From Caldilineaceae bacterium (GTDB lineage Bacteria > Chloroflexota > Anaerolineae > Caldilineales > Caldilineaceae), in NCBI GenBank assembly GCA_020634815.1, contig JACKBA010000026.1:25603-89602 (forward strand): 64,000 bases of DNA, written 5' to 3'. Both the position numbers and the translations under genes were made by a program. Of this stretch, positions 45,249 to 54,126 are shown in pieces; the stretch's first letter is position 1, and every line of letters starts with the position of its first letter. The notes beneath the pieces are model-generated. The model was not told the origin of the DNA, did not search any database, and saw only the letters and a list, made by a program, of their open reading frames with translations.

Positions 45249-47267
45249 ATGCCAAAATTCAGTGCTTTTCTCTTCGCTTCGCTGTTCGCCGCAGGTCTCT
45301 GTGTTTTGCTATTGGTGCTAATGGTCGCATCGCCGCCCATCCTCGCCCAGTCTCTGCCCAACGCGCCGGACGCACCGGGCAGCATCGCCGGCACGGTCAC
45401 GGCTGAAGGTGGCGCGCCGCTCGCCGGGATCGACGTCGATATCTATCAGTTACTGCCGTATGGCGGGTGGTCGCCGGTGCGGGCCTATGTGACGGATGCG
45501 CAGGGCGCGTACGAGGCGCTGGCGCTGGCTGCCGGCATGTACCGCGTCGGCTTTAGCGACCCGGCAAATCAGTACGGGCCGTCCTTCTACGCGGGCGCGC
45601 TGACCGTGGGCGGCGCCACCTCGATCGCCGTGGCCGGCGTGGACGTGACGGGCATCGATGCCGTGCTACAGCCCGCCGGCGCCGTGACCGGACTCTACAG
45701 CGATGCGCGCCCGCTGCTTTCCACATTCGCGTACATTGCCGCCCTGGTGCGCGAGGCCGACGAATGGCGCCCGACGACGCAGAGGCTGATTCTCGAAACC
45801 GGCTCCTACTCGTTGACCGGACTGGCGCCCGGCGTCTACCGTATTTGCGCCTACGACTGGTACCAAGACCCCCTCCCGCATCCTTCCGTCTGCTACGACG
45901 ACATCGTCTCGTCACCCGACTATGCGCAGGCGGTGACGGTGACCGGCGCCGTCACTACCACCGGCATCGACCTGAATGCCGGCGTGGAAGGCGACGGCGC
46001 CGCCATCGGCGGGCTGGTGCGCGGCGCAAGCAACGCCCCGCTGGCCAATATCGACGTCTGGTTCGAGTCTTGGTCTCAGCCGCCCACCGGCTTTATCAGC
46101 CCGACGACGACCAGTTCGTCGGGCCGCTACGAAGTGCGCGGCCTGGCGCCCGGCAGCTACACCCTGCGCTTCGTCGACGCGGGCACCGGCATCCATCAGA
46201 CACAGTACTATAGCGGCGTCACATCTTCGCCTGCGGCAACCATCGTGCGCGTGGAGCGCTTTGAAGAGCGGCTCGATGTCGACGTGACGCTGGCGCTGGG
46301 CGGCATCCTCAGCGGCACGGTGCGCGTCCTGGGCGAGCGGCCCTCCTATGCAATGATCTACGCCGAACCGCGGGAGAGCATCGACCCAGCCATCCCGCTC
46401 TATGCGATCGCAGACTATCAGAGCGGCGCGTATCGGTTCTTGGGCCTGCCGCCCGCCCGCTACCGCCTCATGGTCAATGCGTCGTTGAATGGCCATATGT
46501 TCAGCGGTGTTTACAACGGCCCGGCAGCCGATGAGGACGGCTATGTCACCGTGGCGCCCGGCGCAATCCTCGAGGGGTTGGACGTGAACCTGGGCACCGG
46601 TGTCTATGACGGCGAGATTTCCGGTGCCGTGACCGGCGACGGGGTGCCGTTGTCCGGTATTGCGGTCAGCGCGTATTCATTTGAGAAGAATTTGGTCGTC
46701 ACGGTTCCCACCGATGCGCAGGGACGTTATCGTATCGGCGGGCTCCAGTCCGGAATCTACACCGTCGGCTTCAGCGATCCGGCTGGTGTCTATGCCACGC
46801 AACACTACAGTGGCGCCCTGAATCTTGCCCGGGCCCAGTTTCTGTTTCTTGAGTTCGTCGGGCAGATTGCCAACATCAATGCGTCGCTGGCCAGGGCCGG
46901 CAGCCTCTCCGGCCGCGTCATTCTCGACGACGGTGTGCCCGGAACATTTCACACGATTCAACTCTATTATGTCCGGCCGCACAGCGATGGCTTTGAACTG
47001 ATCGATCTTGAGCGTGTCGTCAACACAGATTCAAGCGGCGCCTTTGTCGTCCAAGGGCTGCTACCCGCCATGTACCGCGTCTGCGCCGAAACCCGTCCAT
47101 ACATATCCTACCAAGGTGGCTGCTATGGTGGCCCCCTGCTGGTCCACGAACCAGGAATGAGCCAGGATGTGCCCGTTCGCGTCGGCGAGGAAACGACCGA
47201 CATCGACATCTACCTGGTCACGATGCTGCCAGAGCACAGCTATTTGCCGGCAGTTGCGCGTCAATAA
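45249..47267 (+). CDS. large secreted protein with repeated carboxypeptidase-regulatory/CnaB-like domains, copy 2
   Basis: A 672-aa paralogue of the upstream gene, aligned along its whole length: same signal peptide layout ending ILAQSLPNAPDAPGS, same module order (SLTGLAPGVYRICAYDW, GRYEVRGLAPGSYTLRF, GRYRIGGLQSGIYTVGF) and the tail SYLPAVARQ. The ATG at 45249 follows GGAGGAGG; the upstream ATG at 45225 precedes that site. It begins 29 bases after copy 1, so both are made from one mRNA. The divergence is moderate, so the duplication is not recent. Confidence 0.85.
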   Translation: MPKFSAFLFASLFAAGLCVLLLVLMVASPPILAQSLPNAPDAPGSIAGTVTAEGGAPLAGIDVDIYQLLPYGGWSPVRAYVTDAQGAYEALALAAGMYRVGFSDPANQYGPSFYAGALTVGGATSIAVAGVDVTGIDAVLQPAGAVTGLYSDARPLLSTFAYIAALVREADEWRPTTQRLILETGSYSLTGLAPGVYRICAYDWYQDPLPHPSVCYDDIVSSPDYAQAVTVTGAVTTTGIDLNAGVEGDGAAIGGLVRGASNAPLANIDVWFESWSQPPTGFISPTTTSSSGRYEVRGLAPGSYTLRFVDAGTGIHQTQYYSGVTSSPAATIVRVERFEERLDVDVTLALGGILSGTVRVLGERPSYAMIYAEPRESIDPAIPLYAIADYQSGAYRFLGLPPARYRLMVNASLNGHMFSGVYNGPAADEDGYVTVAPGAILEGLDVNLGTGVYDGEISGAVTGDGVPLSGIAVSAYSFEKNLVVTVPTDAQGRYRIGGLQSGIYTVGFSDPAGVYATQHYSGALNLARAQFLFLEFVGQIANINASLARAGSLSGRVILDDGVPGTFHTIQLYYVRPHSDGFELIDLERVVNTDSSGAFVVQGLLPAMYRVCAETRPYISYQGGCYGGPLLVHEPGMSQDVPVRVGEETTDIDIYLVTMLPEHSYLPAVARQ

Positions 47268-47286
47268 CCGGCGCACCTTTCCAACT

Positions 47287-47320
47287 GAGCGCCCGGAGCC
47301 TGCGACGGTTCCGGGCGCTC
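47287..47320 (+). terminator. stem-loop after the secreted paralogue pair
   Basis: GAGCGCCCGGA and TCCGGGCGCTC, perfect 11-pair stem, 12-base loop, 20 bases after the stop. No U-run follows, so termination may be factor-dependent. Confidence 0.65.
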
Positions 47321-47381
47321 TACGGCGCAAGCCAGACTGCCCGCGCCTCTTCTCCGGCACGCCCGGCGCCGTGCAGCCGCC

Positions 47382-47410
47382 GTGACGAGTACGCCGCTTT
47401 CCGCTACAAT
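47382..47410 (+). promoter_or_regulatory. possible promoter of the AI-2E family gene
   Basis: GTGACG (47382-47387), 17 bases, TACAAT (47405-47410), about 40 bases before the ATG. Confidence 0.38.
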
Positions 47411-47449
47411 GCATGGCATTCATCCGCCTCACGGGAAGGAAGCCACGCC

Positions 47450-48478
47450 ATGCGCTCAACCGTCATCCAAACCCCAGCCGTCCGTACGGCCATCGTCGCC
47501 CTGGGCGTCATTGCCGTGCTCTTTGCCGTGCGCGCGGCGGCGGACATCCTGGCGCCCTTTCTGCTCGCAATCGTCATTGCCGTACTGGTGCAGAGTACGG
47601 TCTCCTGGCTGCGCGGCCGCGGGCTGCCGACCTGGACAGCGCTGGTTGTGGTGGGCGGGATGCTTGCCGTCGTACTCGTCGGGCTTGCGCTTCTCATCGA
47701 CACGGGCCTGGACAACCTCTCGGCGGAGTTGCCCAGGTTGCGCCAGGCGATGGCAGCCCAACTCGAGACGGTAGAGGCCGGTCTGGCGTCGCTGGGTTTC
47801 CCGCAAATACAGGCGGGTGCGCGGCTCCAGCAGGCGGCGAATGCTTCAGGGAGCATCGCCACTTCGCTCCTGGAAGAGATCGGCTCGATAGCATCCAGTG
47901 TCCTGCTCGTCGTCTTCTATGTACTCTTCCTCTTGCTGGAGTCGACCGTGCTGCCGAGCAAGTTGGAGACTGCCTTTGGCGCGGCGTCGCCGGTAAGCGA
48001 ACGACTGGGGCGCATCCTGGCGAGCGTGCAGAGTTACCTTGTGGTGCAGACCGCCTTGAGTGCGCTGGTCGGCGCCCTGGTGACGGTGACGCTCTGGCTC
48101 ATCGGCGTCGACTATGCGCTACTGTGGGGCGTGCTGGCCTTTCTGCTCAACTACGTGCCCAATTTCGGCCCTATCCTCGCCGCGATTCCGGCCGTGGTCA
48201 TGGCCTTTATCCAGTTCGGGCCGGGCACGCAAGTGCTCCTCACCATCCTGGCCTATGTCGCCATCTTCATCGTCGTCGGCTCCCTCCTCTACCCGCGCGT
48301 CATGGGCAGCCGCGTCGGCCTGTCGCCGCTGGTCGTCCTCGTCGCCATGATCTTGTGGGGCTGGCTGCTCGGCCCGGTGGGGCTGATTCTCTCCGTGCCG
48401 CTGGTCGCCGCCGTCAAGATCGTGGCGGACGCGTACGCGCCGGCGCGCTGGCTGGCTATCCTGCTCGGCAACGCGTAG
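47450..48478 (+). CDS. AI-2E family transporter
   Basis: A 342-aa protein with about seven membrane helices. Family features are FLLAIVIAVLVQSTVSWLRGRGLP near the N-terminus, FLLNYVPNFGPILAAIPAVVMAF and the C-terminal RVMGSRVGLSPLVVLVAMILWGWLLGPVGLILSVPL. Proteins of PF01594 export autoinducer-2 or act as Na+/H+ antiporters; this one cannot be assigned. A GGAAGGAA site precedes the ATG. Its stop codon TAG is contributed by a dispersed repeat copy (48475 on). Confidence 0.92.
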   Translation: MRSTVIQTPAVRTAIVALGVIAVLFAVRAAADILAPFLLAIVIAVLVQSTVSWLRGRGLPTWTALVVVGGMLAVVLVGLALLIDTGLDNLSAELPRLRQAMAAQLETVEAGLASLGFPQIQAGARLQQAANASGSIATSLLEEIGSIASSVLLVVFYVLFLLLESTVLPSKLETAFGAASPVSERLGRILASVQSYLVVQTALSALVGALVTVTLWLIGVDYALLWGVLAFLLNYVPNFGPILAAIPAVVMAFIQFGPGTQVLLTILAYVAIFIVVGSLLYPRVMGSRVGLSPLVVLVAMILWGWLLGPVGLILSVPLVAAVKIVADAYAPARWLAILLGNA

Positions 48479-48660
48479 TAACGACTTTAGTCGTTGGTCA
48501 GCGGAAGACAGAGCGGCTTCAGCCGCCACTACGGATCGTTGGCAGAGCGTAGTAACGACTTTAGTCGTTGGCCGGCGGCCAGCGAAGAGAAGAGCGGCTG
48601 AAGCCGCCACTACGGATCGTGGGCAACGCGTAGTAACGACTTTAGTCGTTGGCCGGCGGT
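48475..48660. repeat. three copies of the GTAGTAACG...CACTAC element
   Basis: Copies at 48475-48532 and 48549-48613, and a truncated one at 48630-48660. Each begins GTAGTAACGACTTTAGTCGTT; the full ones end RAGCCGCCACTAC followed by GGATCG. Inner palindromes are ACGACTTTAGTCGT and CGGCTGAAGCCG (or its inverse). The same family occurs at 16022. Confidence 0.88.
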
Positions 48661-49265
48661 TAGTCCCACACCGGCGGCTTGGCCGTATACGGATCCTGCG
48701 CAGCGCGGTCATCCGACAGCGACGGCTGGTTGCGGACGACGAGCAACTCGATCGCATCGGCCAGGTGCTCGTCGGCGATGTGGTGGTCGCCGCGCGCCAC
48801 GCGCAGCAGATGCGCCTCACGCAGCACGTCGGCATGGGTGGCGCCAACGGGCGGCTCGAACTTGTAGCAGGCGCACTCGATCAACTGGCCCAGCGGGTCG
48901 CGGAAGTAGATGGAGTCCATGAAGCCGCGGTCGACGTTGCCCGTATGGCTGATGCCGCGCGCATCGAGCCGCCGGGCGATCTGCGTGTAGACGGATCGCG
49001 AGACCGTGAAGGCGATGTGATGCAGGTTGCCGATGCCTTCGGGATTGCGGCTCGGGTCCACGCTGCGCCGCTCGTCGGTGAAGACGGTGATGAGCCGGCC
49101 GTCGCCAGGGTCGAAGTAGAGATGGCTCTCTGTGGGCACATCGAGGTTGGGCTGCTCGAAGATGAAGGGCATCCCCATGACGCCCTCCCAGAAGCCGATG
49201 CTCGTCTGCCGGTCGGCGCCGATCAGCGTGATGTGGTGAACGCCTTGGGTCTGGATCTTTTGCAT
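48660..49265 (-). CDS. VOC family (glyoxalase/extradiol dioxygenase-like) protein
   Basis: A 201-aa protein with one full VOC module pair: GVHHITLIGADRQTSIGFWEGVMGMPF at the start, HHIAFTVSRSVYTQIARRLDARGI in the middle and FRDPLGQLIECACYKFEPP for the last metal ligand (Glu). His in VHHIT, His in HHIAF and the Glu form a plausible metal site. The last 55 residues are an extension without known fold. GAGGAG precedes the ATG at 49265. Its stop codon lies at the edge of the dispersed repeat. It follows the amidase gene and may share its substrate pathway. Confidence 0.9.
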   Translation of the reverse strand: MQKIQTQGVHHITLIGADRQTSIGFWEGVMGMPFIFEQPNLDVPTESHLYFDPGDGRLITVFTDERRSVDPSRNPEGIGNLHHIAFTVSRSVYTQIARRLDARGISHTGNVDRGFMDSIYFRDPLGQLIECACYKFEPPVGATHADVLREAHLLRVARGDHHIADEHLADAIELLVVRNQPSLSDDRAAQDPYTAKPPVWD

Positions 49266-49330
49266 AGTTGGGTCTCCTCTGCTTTCGTTCAATATGGCGT
49301 ACACAGCGGCGTGAATGAGGCGTCGAACCA

Positions 49331-49361
49331 GAAACCGAGTTTCTTGGAGAAACTCGGTTTC
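49331..49361. repeat. GAAACCGAGTTTC hairpin repeat
   Basis: GAAACCGAGTTTCT and AGAAACTCGGTTTC, perfect 14-pair palindrome with a three-base TGG centre, between the amidase and VOC genes. Similar AAACC-G-GTTT hairpins are common dispersed elements in several bacterial phyla, to my knowledge. Confidence 0.8.
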
Positions 49362-49384
49362 TCGTCAGCGACCTGTGTACGATT

Positions 49385-50701
49385 CTAGAGCGCCAGCCCT
49401 TCGCGCCGCCAGCCGCCCAACGCCTGCTCCAGCGCGGCGGCAGCGGCCAGCGCCACGTTGTCGCGCCAGGGCCGCGCCACCACCTGCACGCCGATGGGCA
49501 TGCCGTCGGCTGATGTGCCACAGCGCACCACCGCCGCCGGGTAGCCGACCAGGCTGTAGGTGAGCGTGTAGGCGATGTGGCCCTGGTCGTCGTCGTGCGG
49601 CCGTGCCGGCAGTTGCGCAGCAGGCGTCAGGATGACGTCGACGCTCTCCATGAAGGCGATCAGCGCGCGGCGGAACCTGTCCCACAAAAAGAGGTGCTGC
49701 TCCACCTCCAGGCTGGTGAGCTTCGTCTCCTCGCCGGCATCCCACACCTCCCACGACTCAGGCTCGGGGCGGCTCCAGTAATCGAGGGTGACGGGATAGC
49801 TGTGTTCGACCAAGGGCGGAGCCTTTTCTTCCACGGCACAGCCGGCATCGGCCAGCACCTGCGCCGCGGCGCGCACGGTCTCCACCACCTCGTCGGGCGG
49901 GGCACCTTCCACGGCGTCGGTGTAGAAGGCGACGCGCAACCCTTCCACGTCGACGGCGTGCCAGTCGCCCAGCGGCATGGGCACCACGCTGGCGTCGCGC
50001 CAGTCCACGCCCTGGATGATGGGCAGCACGAGCGCCAGATCTGCCACGGCACGCGCCATGGGGCCGATGGACGTGCGCGGATCATTCATGACGTTGATGC
50101 GCGGGTAGTGGCCCGTGAGCGGCACGCGCCCCACCGTCGGCTTGAGGCCGGCGATGCCGCAGTTATGCGCAGGCTGGCGGATGCTGCCGCCGGAATCGCT
50201 GCCCAGCCCCACGGGTGAGCCGCCCGCGGCGATGATCGCGGCCTCGCCGCTGCTGCTGCCCGCCGGGCTGTAGGCCAGATTGTAGGGGTTGTGGGTCAGC
50301 CCGTAAACCTCGTTGCCGCTGACGGCGTTGGTCTTGCCCAGCACGATGACGCCCGCCGCACGCATCCTCGCCACAACCGTCGCGTCGTGCGGCGGCACGT
50401 AGCCCAGGCGCGGCGCATAGCCGGCCGTGCAGATCAGATCGTTCGTCTCGATCCAGTCCTTGATGGTGCAGGGCACGCCATGCAGCGGCCCCCACCAGTC
50501 GCCGCGCGCCGCGGCGGCGTCGGCGGCCTGGGCACGGACCAGCGCGGCCTCGGCGTTGAGTTGCACCACAGCGTTGAGCGCCGGGTTGACCGCGGCGATG
50601 CGCTCGAGGCAGGCGCCGACGACCTCCAGCGACGACACGTCGCGGCGGCGAATCCAGCGCGCCAGGTCTGTGGCTGAAGCAAAAATCAACTCATCATGCA
50701 T
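49385..50701 (-). CDS. amidase (amidase signature family)
   Basis: A 438-aa Ser-cisSer-Lys hydrolase. The lysine lies in LHGVPCTIKDWIET; the Ser pair is in AYSPAGSSSGEAAIIAAGGSPVGLGSDSGGSIRQPAHNCGI, matching the GGSSGG...DTGGSIR signature. KPTVGRVPLTG follows as usual. ATG 50701 has AGGAG about nine bases upstream. Amidases of this family cleave diverse amides, from Gln-tRNA partners to aryl amides; the gat genes are not adjacent, so it is a stand-alone enzyme. Confidence 0.93.
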   Translation of the reverse strand: MHDELIFASATDLARWIRRRDVSSLEVVGACLERIAAVNPALNAVVQLNAEAALVRAQAADAAAARGDWWGPLHGVPCTIKDWIETNDLICTAGYAPRLGYVPPHDATVVARMRAAGVIVLGKTNAVSGNEVYGLTHNPYNLAYSPAGSSSGEAAIIAAGGSPVGLGSDSGGSIRQPAHNCGIAGLKPTVGRVPLTGHYPRINVMNDPRTSIGPMARAVADLALVLPIIQGVDWRDASVVPMPLGDWHAVDVEGLRVAFYTDAVEGAPPDEVVETVRAAAQVLADAGCAVEEKAPPLVEHSYPVTLDYWSRPEPESWEVWDAGEETKLTSLEVEQHLFLWDRFRRALIAFMESVDVILTPAAQLPARPHDDDQGHIAYTLTYSLVGYPAAVVRCGTSADGMPIGVQVVARPWRDNVALAAAAALEQALGGWRREGLAL

Positions 50702-50807
50702 TGTGCGCTCTCCTGGAAATTGCACGCAGGAATAGAACAATCAGGCATTGTACCCTCAATCGTATCATAGTTCCTGACGCACCGTTTGCCACGTCTCCGA
50801 AATCGGG

Positions 50808-50836
50808 TTGCGGACTTTCCCAAAGACAAGTAGACT
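50808..50836 (+). promoter_or_regulatory. promoter of the cNMP-binding protein gene
   Basis: TTGCGG (50808-50813), 17 bases, TAGACT (50831-50836), about 85 bases before the ATG at 50921. Confidence 0.5.
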
Positions 50837-50920
50837 GCTCCAGATTTTTTCATCGCCAGTTCGCCGGTAAGTACGATGCCGGCGGCCAGCCACCGCGCAC
50901 ACGTGGGGAAAACCGGCTCT

Positions 50921-51379
50921 ATGCTACTGACCATCGAACGCGTCGCCATCATGAAGTCCGTCGACATTTTCGCCGCGACGCCGGATCACATCCTGGCCTC
51001 AGTCGCCCGCATTGTCGAAGAGGTTGAAGTGGCGGCGGGCGAGAGCCTGCTGCGCGAGGGCGAACCGGGCGACTGCCTCTACATCGTCGTCGAGGGCGAA
51101 CTGCGCGCCCACAGCCAGAGTCGCACGCTCATGATCCTCACGCCCGGCAAGATTGTCGGCGAACTGGCCCTGCTCGACCCGGAGCCACGCTCGGCTTCGG
51201 TGGATGCCGTCAGCGACGCGCTGCTCTTTCGCATCGACAAAGAGCCCTTCGACGAGGTCATGGCCGACCGGCCCGAGATCGCGCTGGGCGTCATCCGCTC
51301 GCTGGCGCGGCGCATCCGCCAGCAAGGGCGCGTCATTGCCGGAACTTCTGACCCGGAGAGCAGCCGAGGCGATCGATGA
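50921..51379 (+). CDS. cyclic nucleotide-binding domain protein
   Basis: A 152-aa protein that is essentially one cNMP-binding beta-barrel: SVDIFAATPDHILASVARIVEEVEVAAGESLLREGEPGDCLYIVVEGEL, then the phosphate-binding cassette GELALLDPEPRSASV with the conserved Glu and Arg, and a C-terminal helix. No HTH or kinase domain is attached. The start at 50921 is chosen by frame and size (MLLTIERVAIMKSVD); 50951 is an alternative. Overlaps the next gene by four bases (ATGA), so the two products are made together. Confidence 0.88.
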   Translation: MLLTIERVAIMKSVDIFAATPDHILASVARIVEEVEVAAGESLLREGEPGDCLYIVVEGELRAHSQSRTLMILTPGKIVGELALLDPEPRSASVDAVSDALLFRIDKEPFDEVMADRPEIALGVIRSLARRIRQQGRVIAGTSDPESSRGDR

Positions 51380-54126
51380 CGGCGGCGGACGCGCACCCCC
51401 ACACCGAGAGTGACCTGGTCACACGCCTGAGCCTGCTCATCGGCCAGGCATTCTTTTTTGGCCTCCTGGTCGGCCTGGTTGTCATTGCAGCGTTTGCGCT
51501 GCTGATGTCCGCGTACGGCCCGGGCGCGCTGCCCTGGGTCTATATCGCCGTCGCCATCTTCGGCTCGCTGGCGTTTTATGGCTTTGCCGAGGCGCAGCGG
51601 CGCTGGTCGCTGGTTCGCGTGTCACTCGTCGCCGAGGTCGTCGTCGTACTCTTTCTCACCGGCGCCTGGGCCGGGCTGCGCTTTGCCCAGGCGACCTGGC
51701 TGGCCTTTGCCGCCATGGTCGTCTATTCCCTTCTGTTACAGATCGGCTTTGTCATCCTGGGCGGGCAGGCGGGCAAGCTGCTCGACGTACGCCAGATCAA
51801 GCGCTATTTCCCACGCATTGTGGCCGGCTTTGTCGTCGGTTTTATCGTGGCCGGAGCCGCCGCCACGCCGCTGCAACGGCTACTCAACGGCGCGGAACAA
51901 CTGTTGCTCGCAGCGGCGGTTGCGGCCGGCGTCATGCTGATCATGCTCCTGGCGACCAATGCCCGCTATCACCCCGTTCTCATCCGCACAAGCGAAGCCG
52001 GCCCGCAAATCAGGCCGCCCTCCTTGCCCAAGGTGCTGGCAAAACGCTTCGTCCTGCTCATCTTTGCGTACCAGATGCTTTCCGCCATGGTGACGCAACT
52101 GCTGGAATTCATGGTCATGGCGTCGGCCGGCGAGCGCTTCACCGGCAGCGAGGCGCTGGCGAGTTTCTACGGCGTCTTTTCCCTGGTGCTCAACCTGACC
52201 GACCTGCTCTTTCTTGCGCTCGTGGCCGGGCTGCTGCTCAGCCGCTTCGGGCTCAGGTTTGGCCTGACCTTCAATCCCGGCGGCGTGTTCGTGCTCCTGC
52301 TCGCCATCGTGGCGGTCGGCATTGCCGCCGGACCGATGACGCCGCTCTTCTTTGGCCTGGTACTCCTCATCCGCATCGTGGATCTCACCTTCACCGACGC
52401 CACGACCAGGGCATCGATCAACGCCGCCTACCAGGCGCTGCCTGCCCACGAACGGGTCACGGTGCAGACCGGCGTCGAGGGTGTGGGGGTGCCGTTGGCG
52501 CTCGGCCTGACCGGCGTCATCCTGCTGATCTTCAATGCGCTGGGCGCGATGGACATGGTCCAGGTTGCCGCGCTGGCACTGCTGCTCACCGTGCTGTGGC
52601 TGGGCGCAGCCCTACTCGTTTATCACGATTACGCTGCGAACTTGCTCAAGACCATGCGGCGGCGTGCGCTCGGCGCGGCCGAATTGACGCTGGACGACGC
52701 CAGCCTTGGCGTGGTGGAACGTCTCGTTGCCAGCGACAACTTGCGCGACGTACGCCTGGCGCTCGACATGCTGCAAAGGGCCGAGCATCCCGCGCTGGCC
52801 GATGAACTGCTGCGCCTGGCACAGTCCGACCGCCCCGATATCCAGGTCGAGGCACTGACGAGGATCGAACAGATCGGCCTGCTACCGGCGCTCCCCATCG
52901 TGCAGGCGCTGGCGGCAACGGGCAGCAATGTCAGCGTACAGGCAGCCGCCATTCGTGCGCGGTGCGCGCTGGAAGCATCCGACGCCGTCGAAAGCGTGGC
53001 GCCCGAGCTGGACAACGACCGTGAAGAGATACGGCTTGCTGCCGCAGCGGGGTTGCTGCGTTACGGCAGCGTACCGGGCATCCTGGCCGCCGGCGCGCGC
53101 CTGCAAGCCTGGGCGCAGTCGGACGCACCGGCACAGCGCCGCTTTCTGGCGCATGTGATCGGCGAGGCGGGGCTATCCGAACTCTACCAGCCGTTGGCGC
53201 CGCTGCTCACCGACCCCGACCCGCAAGTCCGGCGCACTGCGCTGCGAGCGGCGGCGAATATCCAACACCCGCGCCTGCTTCCCTTGATCGTGCAGAATCT
53301 CGCCGACCGCATGACCCGCTCGGCCGCGTCGGATGCCCTCGTGGCATATGGCGAACGTATGCTACCGTTGGTGGAGAGTGCACTGTCAGGTAGTAATCTC
53401 ACGCCGGAAAGCACCGTGCGCCTGGTGCGTGCCTGCCTGCCCGTGAAGGGGGCTGCGGTACAAGCCGTCATGGCCCGCCACCTCGACCATCCCGACGACG
53501 AGGTGCGCGAGCAGATCTTTGCCGTGCTGGGCGCGTTCGGCTTCCAGGCCACAGGCACGGCACGTGCTGCCGTGGACAAGGCACTGCGTCGCGAGGCGGC
53601 TGCCGGCTATCGCATCCTCCAGGCACAGCAGGATCTGGGCGGCGACGACACCGTCGCACCCCTTCAGCGGGCGTTGCGCGATGAACTGGCCCAGACTCAG
53701 CAGCGCATCTTCTGGCTGCTCTCGTTCCTGTACGAGTCCCGGCCAATCCTGCGGGCGGGCACGCAGCTCGAGCAGGGTTCACGCGGCGCGCATGCACTGG
53801 CGCTGGAGATGCTGGATGTGACGTTGGCGGGGGAGCACAAGGGGCTGCTCTTTCCATTGATCGAGCGGAAGCTGGACCAGGGGCAGCGCGAGCGATTGCG
53901 CGGCCTGCATATTGTCGTCGACGCCATGGCGCCCACCGCGCGGCTGCACGAGTTGATCGCAGACGGGAGACAAGGTTGGGTGCGCGCCTGTGCGCTCTAT
54001 GCGGCCGCTCAGTCGGGCGACAGGACGTTCGTGCCGCTTGTCGAGTCGGCGCAAAATGACCCTGATCCCGTGGTGCGCGAGACGGCAGCGTGGGGCCTGA
54101 CAGTCATGCGTCCCGCCGGGCCTTGA
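51376..54126 (+). CDS. MFS/NTT-like membrane protein fused to HEAT repeats
   Basis: A 916-aa protein. Residues about 18-425 hold 10-12 membrane helices resembling the ADP/ATP translocase (NTT)-like branch of the major facilitator superfamily (RYFPRIVAGFVVGFIVAGAAATPL; TTRASINAAYQALPAHERVTVQTGVEGVGVPLA). The rest, about 440-916, is a cytoplasmic stack of HEAT-like helical repeats (LTDPDPQVRRTALRAAANIQHPRLLP, HLDHPDDEVREQIFAVLGAFG, DPDPVVRETAAWGL). It starts inside the cNMP-binding gene and ends 23 bases inside the convergent HD gene. The HEAT part is probably a platform for a partner; the substrate is unknown. Confidence 0.85.
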   Translation: MTAADAHPHTESDLVTRLSLLIGQAFFFGLLVGLVVIAAFALLMSAYGPGALPWVYIAVAIFGSLAFYGFAEAQRRWSLVRVSLVAEVVVVLFLTGAWAGLRFAQATWLAFAAMVVYSLLLQIGFVILGGQAGKLLDVRQIKRYFPRIVAGFVVGFIVAGAAATPLQRLLNGAEQLLLAAAVAAGVMLIMLLATNARYHPVLIRTSEAGPQIRPPSLPKVLAKRFVLLIFAYQMLSAMVTQLLEFMVMASAGERFTGSEALASFYGVFSLVLNLTDLLFLALVAGLLLSRFGLRFGLTFNPGGVFVLLLAIVAVGIAAGPMTPLFFGLVLLIRIVDLTFTDATTRASINAAYQALPAHERVTVQTGVEGVGVPLALGLTGVILLIFNALGAMDMVQVAALALLLTVLWLGAALLVYHDYAANLLKTMRRRALGAAELTLDDASLGVVERLVASDNLRDVRLALDMLQRAEHPALADELLRLAQSDRPDIQVEALTRIEQIGLLPALPIVQALAATGSNVSVQAAAIRARCALEASDAVESVAPELDNDREEIRLAAAAGLLRYGSVPGILAAGARLQAWAQSDAPAQRRFLAHVIGEAGLSELYQPLAPLLTDPDPQVRRTALRAAANIQHPRLLPLIVQNLADRMTRSAASDALVAYGERMLPLVESALSGSNLTPESTVRLVRACLPVKGAAVQAVMARHLDHPDDEVREQIFAVLGAFGFQATGTARAAVDKALRREAAAGYRILQAQQDLGGDDTVAPLQRALRDELAQTQQRIFWLLSFLYESRPILRAGTQLEQGSRGAHALALEMLDVTLAGEHKGLLFPLIERKLDQGQRERLRGLHIVVDAMAPTARLHELIADGRQGWVRACALYAAAQSGDRTFVPLVESAQNDPDPVVRETAAWGLTVMRPAGP

